From: Planctomycetota bacterium
GTDB taxonomy: Bacteria > Planctomycetota > Phycisphaerae > SM23-33
Direction: 5' to 3'
Length of the DNA stretch: 64,000 bases
Assembly (NCBI GenBank): GCA_022705325.1
Contig: JAKJER010000029.1
Location: 1 to 64,000, forward strand
Shown here: one piece after another, positions 35,886-44,940 of the stretch
How positions within the stretch are numbered: position 1 is the stretch's first letter
Layout: each line of letters begins with the position of its first letter
Translations under genes and position numbers: made by a program
The notes under the pieces: generated by a model
Databases searched by the model: none
The model's input: only the letters and a program-made list of their open reading frames with translations
What the model was told of the DNA's origin: nothing

Positions 35886-38501
35886 ATGACCAACGATGAT
35901 TCATCCGCATCCGGTCGAGATATCCGCACCCAGGTCGACACGCTGGTGGCGCGGGCGATCGACGCGGCGGCCGTCTTCACCCAGTACAGCCAGGAACAGG
36001 TTGACAAGATCGTCTATGCAGCCGCCAAGGCCGGGGCGGCTCGGCGTATCGATCTGGCGCGGATGGCCGTCGAAGAGACAGACATGGGGGTCTTCGAAGA
36101 CAAGGTCATCAAGAACCTCTTCGCCACCGAGTACGTCTACAACGACATCCGCAACGTCAAGACGGTCGGGCTGGTGCATGACGATCCCGGCAGCGGCATG
36201 ATGGAGTTCGCCGAACCGCTGGGGGTGGTCCTGGGCATCACGCCGGTGACCAATCCCACGTCGACGACGATGTTCAAAGCGCTGATCGCGCTGAAGACGC
36301 GAAACGCGATCGTCTTCAGTTTCTCGCGCAACTCGCTGCGTTGCAGCGGCGAGGCGGCGAGGACCATTTACGAGGCCGCCCTGGGCGCCGGTGCCCCGGA
36401 TTACTGCGTTCAGTGGGTCGAGAAGCCCTCGCGCGAGCTGACGCAGGCCCTCATGAGCCACCCGGACATCTCGCTGATCCTGGCCACCGGCGGCATGGGA
36501 CTGGTCCACGCCGCGTACGCCAGCGGCACGCCCGCCATCGGCGTGGGGCCCGGCAATGTCCCGGCCTACATCCATGAATCGGCCGACATCGAGGCCGCCG
36601 TCAACGACATCCTCCTGAGCAAGACGTTCGACAACGGCGTGATCTGCGCGTCCGAGCAGGCCGTTGTTGTCGACGCCGCCATCAAGCACGCCGTCGTCGC
36701 CCGCTTCCAGTCGCAGGGGGCGTACTTCCTCAACTCCAAGGAGGTCGCCAAGGTCGAGGCGGTAGCCATCGACGCCGCCAAGGGCACCATGAGCCCCAAG
36801 GTCGTCGGCCAGTCGCCCCGGCGGATCGCCGAGTTGGCCGGCTTCACGGTGCCGGAGGACACCCGCGTGCTGATCGCCCGCCTCAAAGGCGTCGGGCCGG
36901 AGTATCCCCTCTCCCGCGAGAAACTCTGTCCCATCCTGGGGTTCTACTCGGTCCACGGCTGCGACGAAGCCGTCAACGTCTGCACGGACCTGATGCACTT
37001 CGGGGGGCTGGGACACACAGCCTCGGTGCACTGCCGCGACCCCAAGGCTGTCCAACTGTTTGCCGAGACCGTCAACGCCGGGCGGATCATCGTCAATTCC
37101 CCCTCTTCGCAGGGGGCCATCGGCGATCTCTACAACCACGCCCACCCGTCGCTGACGCTGGGCTGCGGCGCCGGGGGCAAGAACATCACCACCGACAACG
37201 TGACCGTGTCCCACCTGATCAACATCAAGCGAGTCAACCGAAGAATGGTCAACATGCGATGGTTCCGCGTCCCGCCGCAGATCTACTTTGAGCCGGGCTG
37301 TTTCGACACGTTCTTCTCCCACGAGATCAAGGAGATGGGCGTGCGGCGGGCGATGATCGTCTGCTCGTCGTCGGCCGTCCGACTGGGCAGCACGGCCCGG
37401 CTGGAGGCGTATCTGCGGGCTGCGGGCATCACCTCGGCCGTGTTCTCAGACGTGCAGTCCGATCCCACCGTCGAGACGGTCACGAGGGGCGCCGCGGCCA
37501 TGAAGCGGTTCGAGCCCGACCTGATCATCGCCCTGGGGGGCGGCTCGCCCATTGACGCGGCCAAGGCGATGTGGCTGTTCTACGAGCACCCCGACACCTC
37601 CTTCGAGGACCTGCGGCTTCGCTTCATGGATATCCGCAAGCGGGTCGTGCCGTTTCCGCAATTGGGGCAGAAGGCCCGGCTCATCGCCATCCCGACCACG
37701 AGCGGGACCGGCTCGGAGGTGACGGCCTTCTCGGTCGTCACCGATGCCGCGACCGGAACGAAATACCCGCTGGCCGCCTACGCGATGACCCCCGACGTCG
37801 CCATTGTGGACCCCAACTTCACGATGAGCGTGCCGGCGGGCGTGACGGCTGACACCGGCATGGACGTGTTGGCGCACGCCCTGGAGAGCTACGTTTCGGT
37901 AGTGGCGTCGGACTACACCGACCCGCTGGCGATGCAGGCCATCCGCCTGGTGTTCGAGTACCTGCCACGGGCCTGCCGCGACGGCAGCGACGCCCTGGCA
38001 CGCGAAAAGATGCACAACGCCTCCACCATCGCGGGCATGGCGTTCACCAACGCTTTCCTGGGCATTAACCACTGCCTGGCTCACATCCTGGGCGCCACGT
38101 TCGGCATCTCGCACGGGCGGGCCAACGCCCTGGTGATGGGCCCGGTCATCCGCTACAACGCCTCGCTGCCCAAGAAACTGGTGGCCTATCCCAAGTACCG
38201 CATCCCCCAGGCCAAGGCCCGTTATGCCGAAATCGCCGCCGCCCTCAAGCTCGAGGGCCCCAACGAGGATAAGGCCGTCGACTGCCTCGTCAAGGCCATC
38301 GCAGAACTGATGGCCCAGATCGGCATGCCCGCCACGATCAAGGAGGCCGGCGTGGCCGTCGCGGACTTCCAGAAGCAGGTCAAGCGGATGGCCGAAGTCG
38401 CCTTCGACGACCAGTGCGTCGGGGCCAACCCCTGCTACCCACGGGTCAAGGACCTCGTCGCCATCCTTTGGGAAGCGTACGGCGAGGGGCCGGAAACGTA
38501 G
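35886..38501 (+). CDS. adhE: Bifunctional acetaldehyde-CoA / alcohol dehydrogenase
   Basis: The product is 871 aa, full length for AdhE. The N-terminal half is an acylating aldehyde dehydrogenase with catalytic Cys254 in DNGVICASEQ and GVGPGNVPAYI; the C-terminal half is an iron-type alcohol dehydrogenase with GGGSPIDAAKAMW and the metal histidines in NHCLAHILGATFGISHGRAN. It reduces acetyl-CoA to ethanol with NADH and forms spirosomes. It supports a fermentative anaerobe. AGGAAACC is upstream of the ATG. Confidence 0.96.
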   Translation: MTNDDSSASGRDIRTQVDTLVARAIDAAAVFTQYSQEQVDKIVYAAAKAGAARRIDLARMAVEETDMGVFEDKVIKNLFATEYVYNDIRNVKTVGLVHDDPGSGMMEFAEPLGVVLGITPVTNPTSTTMFKALIALKTRNAIVFSFSRNSLRCSGEAARTIYEAALGAGAPDYCVQWVEKPSRELTQALMSHPDISLILATGGMGLVHAAYASGTPAIGVGPGNVPAYIHESADIEAAVNDILLSKTFDNGVICASEQAVVVDAAIKHAVVARFQSQGAYFLNSKEVAKVEAVAIDAAKGTMSPKVVGQSPRRIAELAGFTVPEDTRVLIARLKGVGPEYPLSREKLCPILGFYSVHGCDEAVNVCTDLMHFGGLGHTASVHCRDPKAVQLFAETVNAGRIIVNSPSSQGAIGDLYNHAHPSLTLGCGAGGKNITTDNVTVSHLINIKRVNRRMVNMRWFRVPPQIYFEPGCFDTFFSHEIKEMGVRRAMIVCSSSAVRLGSTARLEAYLRAAGITSAVFSDVQSDPTVETVTRGAAAMKRFEPDLIIALGGGSPIDAAKAMWLFYEHPDTSFEDLRLRFMDIRKRVVPFPQLGQKARLIAIPTTSGTGSEVTAFSVVTDAATGTKYPLAAYAMTPDVAIVDPNFTMSVPAGVTADTGMDVLAHALESYVSVVASDYTDPLAMQAIRLVFEYLPRACRDGSDALAREKMHNASTIAGMAFTNAFLGINHCLAHILGATFGISHGRANALVMGPVIRYNASLPKKLVAYPKYRIPQAKARYAEIAAALKLEGPNEDKAVDCLVKAIAELMAQIGMPATIKEAGVAVADFQKQVKRMAEVAFDDQCVGANPCYPRVKDLVAILWEAYGEGPET

Positions 38502-38828
38502 GCACTGCCCCTGTAGCAAGAAGGCGCCCGTCCATCTGGAGGCTGGGCGCCAAGGATCAAGTCAGTCCCCGAAGGCCTTCACTAAGGTTCGTTTCGTTTG
38601 CGCAGTTGCTCCGAGTCGCCAGACATCAGGCGACCCTCCGCAATCAGCATCGCGGGGGCCAGCCGGCGGCCACCAACGGTCGCCTCCGGGGGGCCGAGGG
38701 TTCGCACAGCAGTCCTCCGTCTTTCCTCTTGCTGCCGTCAGGGAAATGCCGTATTGATGATCTCGTGTTGGCCCTGTGGTGGGGCCGACGAAACAGGCAT
38801 GCTGCAACAGAATAAAGGTGCGCAAGCC
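38502..38828. other. 327-bp gene-free region after adhE
   Basis: Just after adhE, GGCGCCC (38523-38529) pairs with GGGCGCC (38545-38551), with a smaller inner TCCA/TGGA stem; this probably terminates adhE, although no T run follows. The rest, up to the lipoprotein, is a GC-rich leader with a GGCGACC/GGTCGCC inverted pair. I recognise no riboswitch. Confidence 0.5.
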
Positions 38829-39365
38829 ATGGTCAAGAAGCTCGTTTTGTCATTCGTCTGCGGGGTTCTTGCTGCCGGCCTCATTTCCTGCGACAAGTCC
38901 AAGAAGCCGCCAACCCAGTCGCCCCCCACCAAGACCTCCGCCGACAAGTCCGCGCCCGCGGCCGCTCCCGCAGCGACTCCCGCCGCCGGGGCAAACGAAG
39001 GCCGAGACCTGGCGAAGAAGATCCTGGCCACGTACGACGAGGCCGTCGCGGAGGCAGGGAAACTGGCGAAGGACAAGCCCGAATCCGCCGTGCTGAAGCC
39101 CCAGCTCGAGCAGCTCATCGCGAGCTACTCGCCCAAGATGGCGGAACTCAACACCCAGTACCTGGCCCTTCGCGCCAAGGACATAAGGAGTTTCGGCCAG
39201 GCCAACACCTACCTGGGCGAGTTCCGAGGCAAACATGTCGCCAATGCCGACAACACCCTGGCCCCCGTGGTCAAGTACTACAACTTCGAGAAGGGTGACA
39301 AGGAGATCGTCCAGCTTCTCAGCAGCAAGCTGGTGGCCCTGATCGACATCGCGGTGAAGCGGTAG
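38829..39365 (+). CDS. Lipoprotein, helical, unknown function
   Basis: The product is 178 aa. The signal peptide ends in lipobox GLISC (Cys about residue 20). A Pro/Thr/Ala/Lys-rich linker precedes a helical domain of about 120 residues (LAKKILATYDEAVAEAGKLA, LEQLIASYSPKMAELNTQYL). No known family is recognised. AAGGTG lies 8 nt before the ATG. It has no obvious operon partner. Confidence 0.75.
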   Translation: MVKKLVLSFVCGVLAAGLISCDKSKKPPTQSPPTKTSADKSAPAAAPAATPAAGANEGRDLAKKILATYDEAVAEAGKLAKDKPESAVLKPQLEQLIASYSPKMAELNTQYLALRAKDIRSFGQANTYLGEFRGKHVANADNTLAPVVKYYNFEKGDKEIVQLLSSKLVALIDIAVKR

Positions 39366-39637
39366 GCCGCGGTCCATGCTTCTTCCATCGCATCAAGTCG
39401 CACGCGGCGGCGATCGATACGGACGCCCGTGATGCCGGCGTGGCGGTTGGTGTGGGTCGTGCAGTGCATGGAGTGGACGCCGTCGTCGCGCGGAACGGCA
39501 GGGTCTATGTGCTCTGTTGCGCAGGCGCCGCCAATCGGCAATCCGGGTGCGGAAGGACCTGCCCCATTGGCGCCACCGCCAGCGACGGCGGCACCCGCCT
39601 GCTTCAGGAACTCACGTCGAGTCGGTCTTCCGGCGGT
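39278..39637 (-). pseudogene. Possible remnant of a Tat-exported protein gene
   Basis: After a stop at 39638-39640 the minus frame reads TAGRPTRREFLKQAGAAVAGG, which resembles a twin-arginine signal (RRxFLK plus an Ala/Gly core). There is no ATG, GTG or TTG before it. The downstream part is not recognisable and ends inside the convergent lipoprotein gene. It may be a decayed gene fragment or a coincidence. Confidence 0.25.
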
Positions 39638-39666
39638 CTATGGCGGTCTTCCTGTCTGGCAGGCGA

Positions 39667-41871
39667 TCACTGGGTGAAGGTGACCTTCCAATCGACGGTC
39701 TTGGTCGCCGACGGCACGATGCGGACGGTAACGGTCTCCTTCTGCAACGCCGTCTCGACCTTCTCGCCGTCGACTGCCCCGGCGGCCAGTCGATACCCAG
39801 CCGGCACGTGAATTGTCAGCACGTAGGGGTCCTGGATGACCACCGAACTCCTCCCGGACAGGACCTTGCCGCGGGAGTCCCACTTCTCGTCCAGCAGACT
39901 CACCCCGCCCTGCGTGATGTGCCGCGTGGTCGAAAGGACCCACGGGTGGTCCCGCGCCTCGCGGATGGCGAACACCTGCAGCGCGTTGCCTTCGTCCATG
40001 GCCGGCGCGGTGAACGAACCCTTGCAGCGGCCGAGGTACTTCTGGCTCCAGAACTCGAAGACGACGTACTCCCGGTCGTCGCTCAGGCCGAGGTCGGCGA
40101 ATTTGACTTCCTCCTGAGGCAAGCCCTTGAAGTCGAACTTCCACTCCTTCTCCCGTTTCCGGCCCCACTGGAATCTCGCCAGCACGTTCCAGTGCTCGAA
40201 CGACCGGTCGATCTCCTGCAGCCACCATGCGACGGGATTCCGCCCGCAACTGTAGAGCTGGCCGGGCGCCGTGAAGAGGACGGGAGAACTGCGTTTCATG
40301 CCTTCGATGTTGCGGTCGTCCTGATAGACCTCGACCTTGTCGCTGACCATGAGCACGCCGCCAGCCATGGCACAGATGGCCGGGCGGTGCACGCTCCGCG
40401 CCGGCACGGGCTGGCGCAGACCGAAGACAGGCATTTCCGCGTCCTCGTCCATCAGCCACAAACCCAGCACGTCGCAGTGGTCGGGGTCGTTTCGCCAGAC
40501 CACGCCTTCCATGAAGTTGTACTGGGCCAGCGTGCGCGGCTGGAAGCCGTCGTTGCTCAGGCGGGCGCCGTCGACCAGGCCGATCACGTGGCGGGCATTG
40601 CCGACGGTGTGGCAGGCCAGCACGTAGACGTCCCGCCCCAACTCCTCGCGGGCCACGACGTCCCACTGGCGGAGCGACTGCTCGGGCGTGGTGGGGCGCG
40701 TCTTGAAGAAGTCGGCGCACTCCTTGTTCTGGTATGCGCGGAGCAGGTCGCCGGTGCCGTCGATCTTCACGTAGTTCCAGCCCTGCTCCTTCAGGCCGCG
40801 GTAGAGCTTGCGGACCATGTTCTCCACCGCCTCCTTGTTGGTGGTGTCGAGCATGTAAAACCCGTGGTTGGTGACGATCGAACCGTCGGCCTTGCGGACG
40901 AACCAGTCGGGGTGCTCCTGGCCGATCTGCTTGACGTGCGGATCGCCGGGGCGGTGGATGCGGTGCACCCAGATGCCCGGCTTCATGCCCGCGTCGCGGA
41001 TGGCCTTGACGGCGTACTTCCAGCCGCCGGGGAACTTCTTGTTCCAGTTCAGCCAGTTCTCCGGGCAACTGCCGTTGCCCTGCTGGTACGTGTCGTCGAA
41101 CTGCATGTAGTCGTAGCCGAAGTCGGACAGGTGCTTCTCGACGAACACCTTCAGCATCGCGTCAAGCGTCTCCTGCGTGAAGCTGTGCCGATACGCCCAC
41201 CACGTGCAGTAGCCCGTGAGCGAGCCCTTCCACACCGGGTAGTTCCAGGGCGTGAAGTGCTCGATGTCTTTGTGCTTCTGGTAGAACCGCGGGCGGAAGA
41301 CCAGTTCGACGGCCGACCCGCGACTGGACCAGGAGAACTCGGTGCGGTCCCTGGCGAGAGCCCCGGGTGCAATGCGCGTCCGCCCGTTGTCCGGGCCGAC
41401 CAGCACCCAGTCCCAGCGGCGGTCGTAGACGGCGTTGTTTCGGAGGTTGCGGCTGGGCCCGACGCTGTTGCGGACGCACGTGAAACGCTTCTGGGCCTCG
41501 CCGGGGGCCTCCTCGGCCGCAAACGCCTGCTCGCTGGCGACCACCGCGCCCTCCAGCGACACCACGACGCCCGGCGCGGGCTCGGCGGGGACGAACTTCA
41601 GGCGCTGCTGGACCTTGTCCTTGTCGTCGCGGGTCTGGGCCGGCTCGAGCTTGACGCCGACCTTGGCGCCGTCGGGCGACTGGGCGGTCACGGTCGCGGT
41701 GAGAATCCGCGCGCCGTGGTACTCCACGACGAGCTTGCCGCCGGTCTCGTCGTAGCGGACCTTTGCGGGATCGTTGGGCGGAGGCTCAACCGCGGGCGCC
41801 GCGCCGGCCCCCAAAGACACGATCACGACGAACATCAGCGTGCCCGCCCGGCCGATGAAGCTACTGTTCAC
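39667..41871 (-). CDS. Secreted alpha-galactosidase-like glycoside hydrolase (clan GH-D)
   Basis: The product is 734 aa from a GTG start with AGGAG 7 nt upstream (an ATG 36 nt later is possible). A signal peptide (FVVIVSLGAGAAPA) leads to an N-terminal beta domain, then a (beta/alpha)8 barrel: YDYMQFDDTYQQGNG, GMKPGIWVHRIH, the likely nucleophile Asp in WNYVKIDGTGD and the likely acid/base Asp in ARLSNDGFQPR. The C-terminal beta domain covers about the last 250 residues. It resembles melibiases (GH27/GH36 type). The real substrate may be another alpha-glycoside. It is divergent from the benzoate-CoA ligase gene. Confidence 0.8.
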   Translation of the reverse strand: MNSSFIGRAGTLMFVVIVSLGAGAAPAVEPPPNDPAKVRYDETGGKLVVEYHGARILTATVTAQSPDGAKVGVKLEPAQTRDDKDKVQQRLKFVPAEPAPGVVVSLEGAVVASEQAFAAEEAPGEAQKRFTCVRNSVGPSRNLRNNAVYDRRWDWVLVGPDNGRTRIAPGALARDRTEFSWSSRGSAVELVFRPRFYQKHKDIEHFTPWNYPVWKGSLTGYCTWWAYRHSFTQETLDAMLKVFVEKHLSDFGYDYMQFDDTYQQGNGSCPENWLNWNKKFPGGWKYAVKAIRDAGMKPGIWVHRIHRPGDPHVKQIGQEHPDWFVRKADGSIVTNHGFYMLDTTNKEAVENMVRKLYRGLKEQGWNYVKIDGTGDLLRAYQNKECADFFKTRPTTPEQSLRQWDVVAREELGRDVYVLACHTVGNARHVIGLVDGARLSNDGFQPRTLAQYNFMEGVVWRNDPDHCDVLGLWLMDEDAEMPVFGLRQPVPARSVHRPAICAMAGGVLMVSDKVEVYQDDRNIEGMKRSSPVLFTAPGQLYSCGRNPVAWWLQEIDRSFEHWNVLARFQWGRKREKEWKFDFKGLPQEEVKFADLGLSDDREYVVFEFWSQKYLGRCKGSFTAPAMDEGNALQVFAIREARDHPWVLSTTRHITQGGVSLLDEKWDSRGKVLSGRSSVVIQDPYVLTIHVPAGYRLAAGAVDGEKVETALQKETVTVRIVPSATKTVDWKVTFTQ

Positions 41872-42373
41872 GTGCGATCTCCTCAGGTTCTTGCGACAGC
41901 TATCGGACAGAGGCGGCAGTCTCCGCGCACTCTCCCGGAGCCTCCCTGGAGGGCGCGGCTGGTCCCTGCTCGGGAGGTTCCTCGGCAAAGGTCCCCGGGA
42001 CAGCAGGCACGAAAGCCGACGCGATCGACCCGAGTCTCGGGTTGCGGCTTGAAGGCATACGGCCTTCCATCATGGCAGTCATAAACGCACAAGAAAAGCC
42101 GTGATCGCCAGTATGCCCCGCGGGGCGACAAGTCGTACACGTGGCGCGAAGGGGGGCAAGAACCTGCCGTTGTATTTCGGCCATCGGCAAGGCGTTCGGG
42201 TATCGCCCGGCCTGGCGTCGTGACTGCCGCCATGCCTTCGCTGGCAGGCACTGCCAGCCGCCGGGGCGCGAACTCAAGGTTTTGCTTGACCTGTGGGAGC
42301 GTTGGCGGATAATGCGGTTTTCCGATGATTGTCCCAACCTGCCAATCGGCAGGCAGGTCTGCAGGAGACTCCG
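41872..42373. other. 502-bp divergent intergenic region
   Basis: It carries the leader of the alpha-galactosidase-like gene, a promoter for the ligase gene (42286-42315) and the hairpin repeat AACCTGCC...GGCAGGCAGG (42336-42363), which falls in the ligase leader. A GGCAGGCACTGCC palindrome is at 42243-42255. No gene seen. Confidence 0.5.
42286..42315 (+). promoter_or_regulatory. Sigma-70-like promoter of the acyl-CoA cluster
   Basis: TTGACC (42286-42291) and TAATGC (42310-42315) are 18 bp apart. This would give a leader of about 50 nt before the ligase ATG at 42374. Confidence 0.5.
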
Positions 42374-43957
42374 ATGCCCGCGGTCGATCTTCCGGAACAG
42401 TTCAATGCGGCGACCCTGTTCGTGGACTCGCACATCGCGGCGGGTCGCGGGGCCAAGCCCGCCATCCTGTGCGGCGACCAGGTGGTCACGTATCAGGACC
42501 TCTACGAAAACGTCAACCGCCTGGGCAACGCGTTGCGCAGCCTGGGGGTGAGCATGGAGCAGCGGGTGGCCCTGCTGCTGCCCGACAGCCCCGAGTACGT
42601 GTTTGCCTTCTTCGGGGCCCTCAAGATCGGGGCTGTCCCCGTCCCGCTCAGCACCTTCCTCCAGGGCGAAGACTACGAGTACCTCCTCAACGACAGCCGG
42701 GCCCGCGTGCTGCTGGTCCAGCCGTCGCTGCTGGGCACCATCATGGAGATCCGCGGGCGGCTGGAGTACCTGGAGCACATCGTGGTGGTCGGTTCGTGCC
42801 GGGAGGCCCCGCTGACGCTGGAGGAGCTGATGGCCTCGGCCTCCACGGAGCTGTCGCCGGCGCCCACCAGCAAGGACGACGCGGCCTTCTGGCTGTACAG
42901 CTCGGGGACCACGGGCTTTCCCAAGGGGGCCATCCACCTGCACCACGACATGGTTTACGCCGCTGACCTGTACGCCAAGGACACGCTGGGCCTGAAGGAG
43001 TCGGACGTGTCCTTCTCGGTGGCCAAGCTGTTCTTCGCCTACGGGTTGGGCAACGGCATGTACTTCCCGTTGCGGGTGGGCGCGACGACCGTCCTGCTGC
43101 CCGACCGCCCCACGCCCGACACGGTGTTCAGCGTACTCGACCGGTTCAAGCCGACCGTCTTCTACAGCGTGCCCACCAGCTACGCCGCCCTGCTGCACAA
43201 GGCCGAGGAGGGCGGGCGAAAGAGCCTCGGGCGCGTCCGCGCGTGCGTGTCGGCGGGCGAACCGCTGCCCAGGGTGCTCTTCGAGAAGTGGCGCGAGCGC
43301 TTCGGCGTGGACATCCTCGACGGGATCGGCTCGGCCGAGATCCTCCACATCTTCATCTCCAACCGTCCCGGGCAGGCCCGCGCGGGCAGCACGGGGCAGG
43401 TGGTGAACGGCTACGAGGCCCGGATCGTCGACGAGAACAACCAGGACGTTCCCGTCGGGCAGACCGGCACGCTGCTGATCAAGGGCGACAGCATCGCCGC
43501 GTGCTACTGGAACAAGCACGCCCAGACCAAGCAGACCTTCCAGGGCGACTGGATCAACACCCACGACAAGTTCTCCAGGGACGAGGACGGCTACTTCTGG
43601 TACGCCGGCAGGACCGACGACATGTTCAAGGTCAGCGGACTGGCGGTCTGGCCCGCGGACGTCGAGAGCGTCCTGATGGGCCACCCGGCCGTGCTGGAGT
43701 GCGGGGTGATCGGCGTGCCGGACGGCGATTCGCTGATCAAGCCGCGGGCGTACGTGGCCGTCAAGAGCGGGCACGCCCCGTCGTCGGAACTGATCCGCGA
43801 ACTCCAGGCCTTCGTCAAGAAGAACACCCAGCCGCACAAGTACCCCCGATCGATCGTGTTCCTCCGTGAGTTGCCCAAGACGGCCAGCGGCAAGATCCAG
43901 CGCTACAAGCTGCGCGAGATGGCCTCCAGCGGCGACGGAGGGGGAATCCGCGTCTGA
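42374..43957 (+). CDS. Benzoate-CoA ligase family acyl/aryl-CoA synthetase
   Basis: The product is 527 aa. It is an ANL-superfamily adenylating enzyme: the ATP loop is YSSGTTGFPKGAIH, motif A5 is GIGSAEILHIFISN, A7 is DWINTHDKF with YAGRTDDMFKVSGLAVWP, and the catalytic lysine is in KTASGKIQRYKLRE. The SAEILHIFISN and KLFFAYGLGNGMYFP blocks match benzoate-CoA ligases, so an aromatic or cyclic acid is the likely substrate. AGGAG is 6 nt before the ATG. It opens a seven-gene co-directional cluster. Confidence 0.85.
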   Translation: MPAVDLPEQFNAATLFVDSHIAAGRGAKPAILCGDQVVTYQDLYENVNRLGNALRSLGVSMEQRVALLLPDSPEYVFAFFGALKIGAVPVPLSTFLQGEDYEYLLNDSRARVLLVQPSLLGTIMEIRGRLEYLEHIVVVGSCREAPLTLEELMASASTELSPAPTSKDDAAFWLYSSGTTGFPKGAIHLHHDMVYAADLYAKDTLGLKESDVSFSVAKLFFAYGLGNGMYFPLRVGATTVLLPDRPTPDTVFSVLDRFKPTVFYSVPTSYAALLHKAEEGGRKSLGRVRACVSAGEPLPRVLFEKWRERFGVDILDGIGSAEILHIFISNRPGQARAGSTGQVVNGYEARIVDENNQDVPVGQTGTLLIKGDSIAACYWNKHAQTKQTFQGDWINTHDKFSRDEDGYFWYAGRTDDMFKVSGLAVWPADVESVLMGHPAVLECGVIGVPDGDSLIKPRAYVAVKSGHAPSSELIRELQAFVKKNTQPHKYPRSIVFLRELPKTASGKIQRYKLREMASSGDGGGIRV

Positions 43958-43977
43958 GGATTTCAGGAGCCTTCCGA

Positions 43978-44940
43978 ATGCGAGCCATCCACGTAGCCGC
44001 CCCCCGAAAGATCGAGTTCATCGACCCGCCCATCCCGCAGCCCAAGGAAGGCGAGGTCCTGGTCAAGTGCAGTCACGTCGCCCTGTGCGGCAGCAACATG
44101 GGCCAGTACACCGGCGTGGGCATCTGGGCGGACCTGAACTTCCCCAACCCGGCCGGGTGGGCCGGGCACGAGAATGTCGGCACGATCGTCGAGTCGCGCT
44201 GCCCCGGGTGGAAAGAGGGCACGCTGGTGCTGGCCCAGCCCGAGGGCTACTACGGGTTCGCCGAGTACATCGTCGCCCGCCCGCCGGGGGTGGCGCTGCT
44301 GCCCCAGGACGCGCCCGACCCGGCGGCGCTGATCGTGGCCCAGCCGCTGTCGACGGTGCTGCGGGCGATGACGCAGACCGAGAACGTGGTCAACCTCCGC
44401 TGCGCGGTCATCGGCGCCGGGCCCATGGGCCTGATCTGGACGCACGTGCTGCACCACTTCGGGGCGGCGGAGGTCATCACGGTGGACCTGCTGGGCTGGC
44501 GCCTGGAGTGGGCCAAGCGCTACGGCGCGCGCCACGTCATCGACGCCTCCAGGCAGGACGTGATCCAGACCGTCAAGGACCTCACCGGCGGGCAGAAGCT
44601 GGACTTCGTGGCCACCGCGGCCAGTTCGGTGGAGTCGCTGGCCGTCGCGCCCTACCTGCTCAAGCGGGCCGGGCGGATCTTCGCCTTCGGCATGCCCGAC
44701 TATAACGACCAGAAGTTCCCCTGGTACGCCGCCTTCCGCAACGAGACGCGGATCATCACCACCGTCGGGCCGGAGTGTTCGGCCTTCTTCCAGACGGCCG
44801 CCGACATGGTCGTGGACGGGCGGGCCAACGATCTGGGTAGCATGGTCACGCCGCGCATGCCCTGGGACCAGGCGGCGGAGGCCTTTGAGATGTACGCCGA
44901 GTGCGCCGAAGGCTCGCTCAAGCTCACGCTGGAACTATGA
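43978..44940 (+). CDS. Zinc-dependent alcohol dehydrogenase (MDR family)
   Basis: The product is 320 aa. The catalytic-zinc region reads VALCGSNMGQYTG and AGHENVG (Cys, His-Glu), and the NAD(P) Rossmann motif is VIGAGPMGLIWTHV. The structural-zinc Cys cluster of typical ADHs is absent. It is shorter than most (340-370 aa). In the benzoyl-CoA pathway a related enzyme oxidises 6-hydroxycyclohex-1-ene-carbonyl-CoA; here the substrate is unknown. AGGAG precedes the ATG, and its stop overlaps the next start (ATGA). Confidence 0.85.
   Translation: MRAIHVAAPRKIEFIDPPIPQPKEGEVLVKCSHVALCGSNMGQYTGVGIWADLNFPNPAGWAGHENVGTIVESRCPGWKEGTLVLAQPEGYYGFAEYIVARPPGVALLPQDAPDPAALIVAQPLSTVLRAMTQTENVVNLRCAVIGAGPMGLIWTHVLHHFGAAEVITVDLLGWRLEWAKRYGARHVIDASRQDVIQTVKDLTGGQKLDFVATAASSVESLAVAPYLLKRAGRIFAFGMPDYNDQKFPWYAAFRNETRIITTVGPECSAFFQTAADMVVDGRANDLGSMVTPRMPWDQAAEAFEMYAECAEGSLKLTLEL

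Noticed and set aside
38552..38828. Riboswitch before the lipoprotein at 38829
   Set aside because: Hairpins are present, but no consensus of a known class could be matched by eye.
41900..43837. Long minus-strand frame of 645 codons opposite the ligase gene
   Set aside because: It mirrors the recognisable ligase and has no family features; it is a GC-driven shadow frame.
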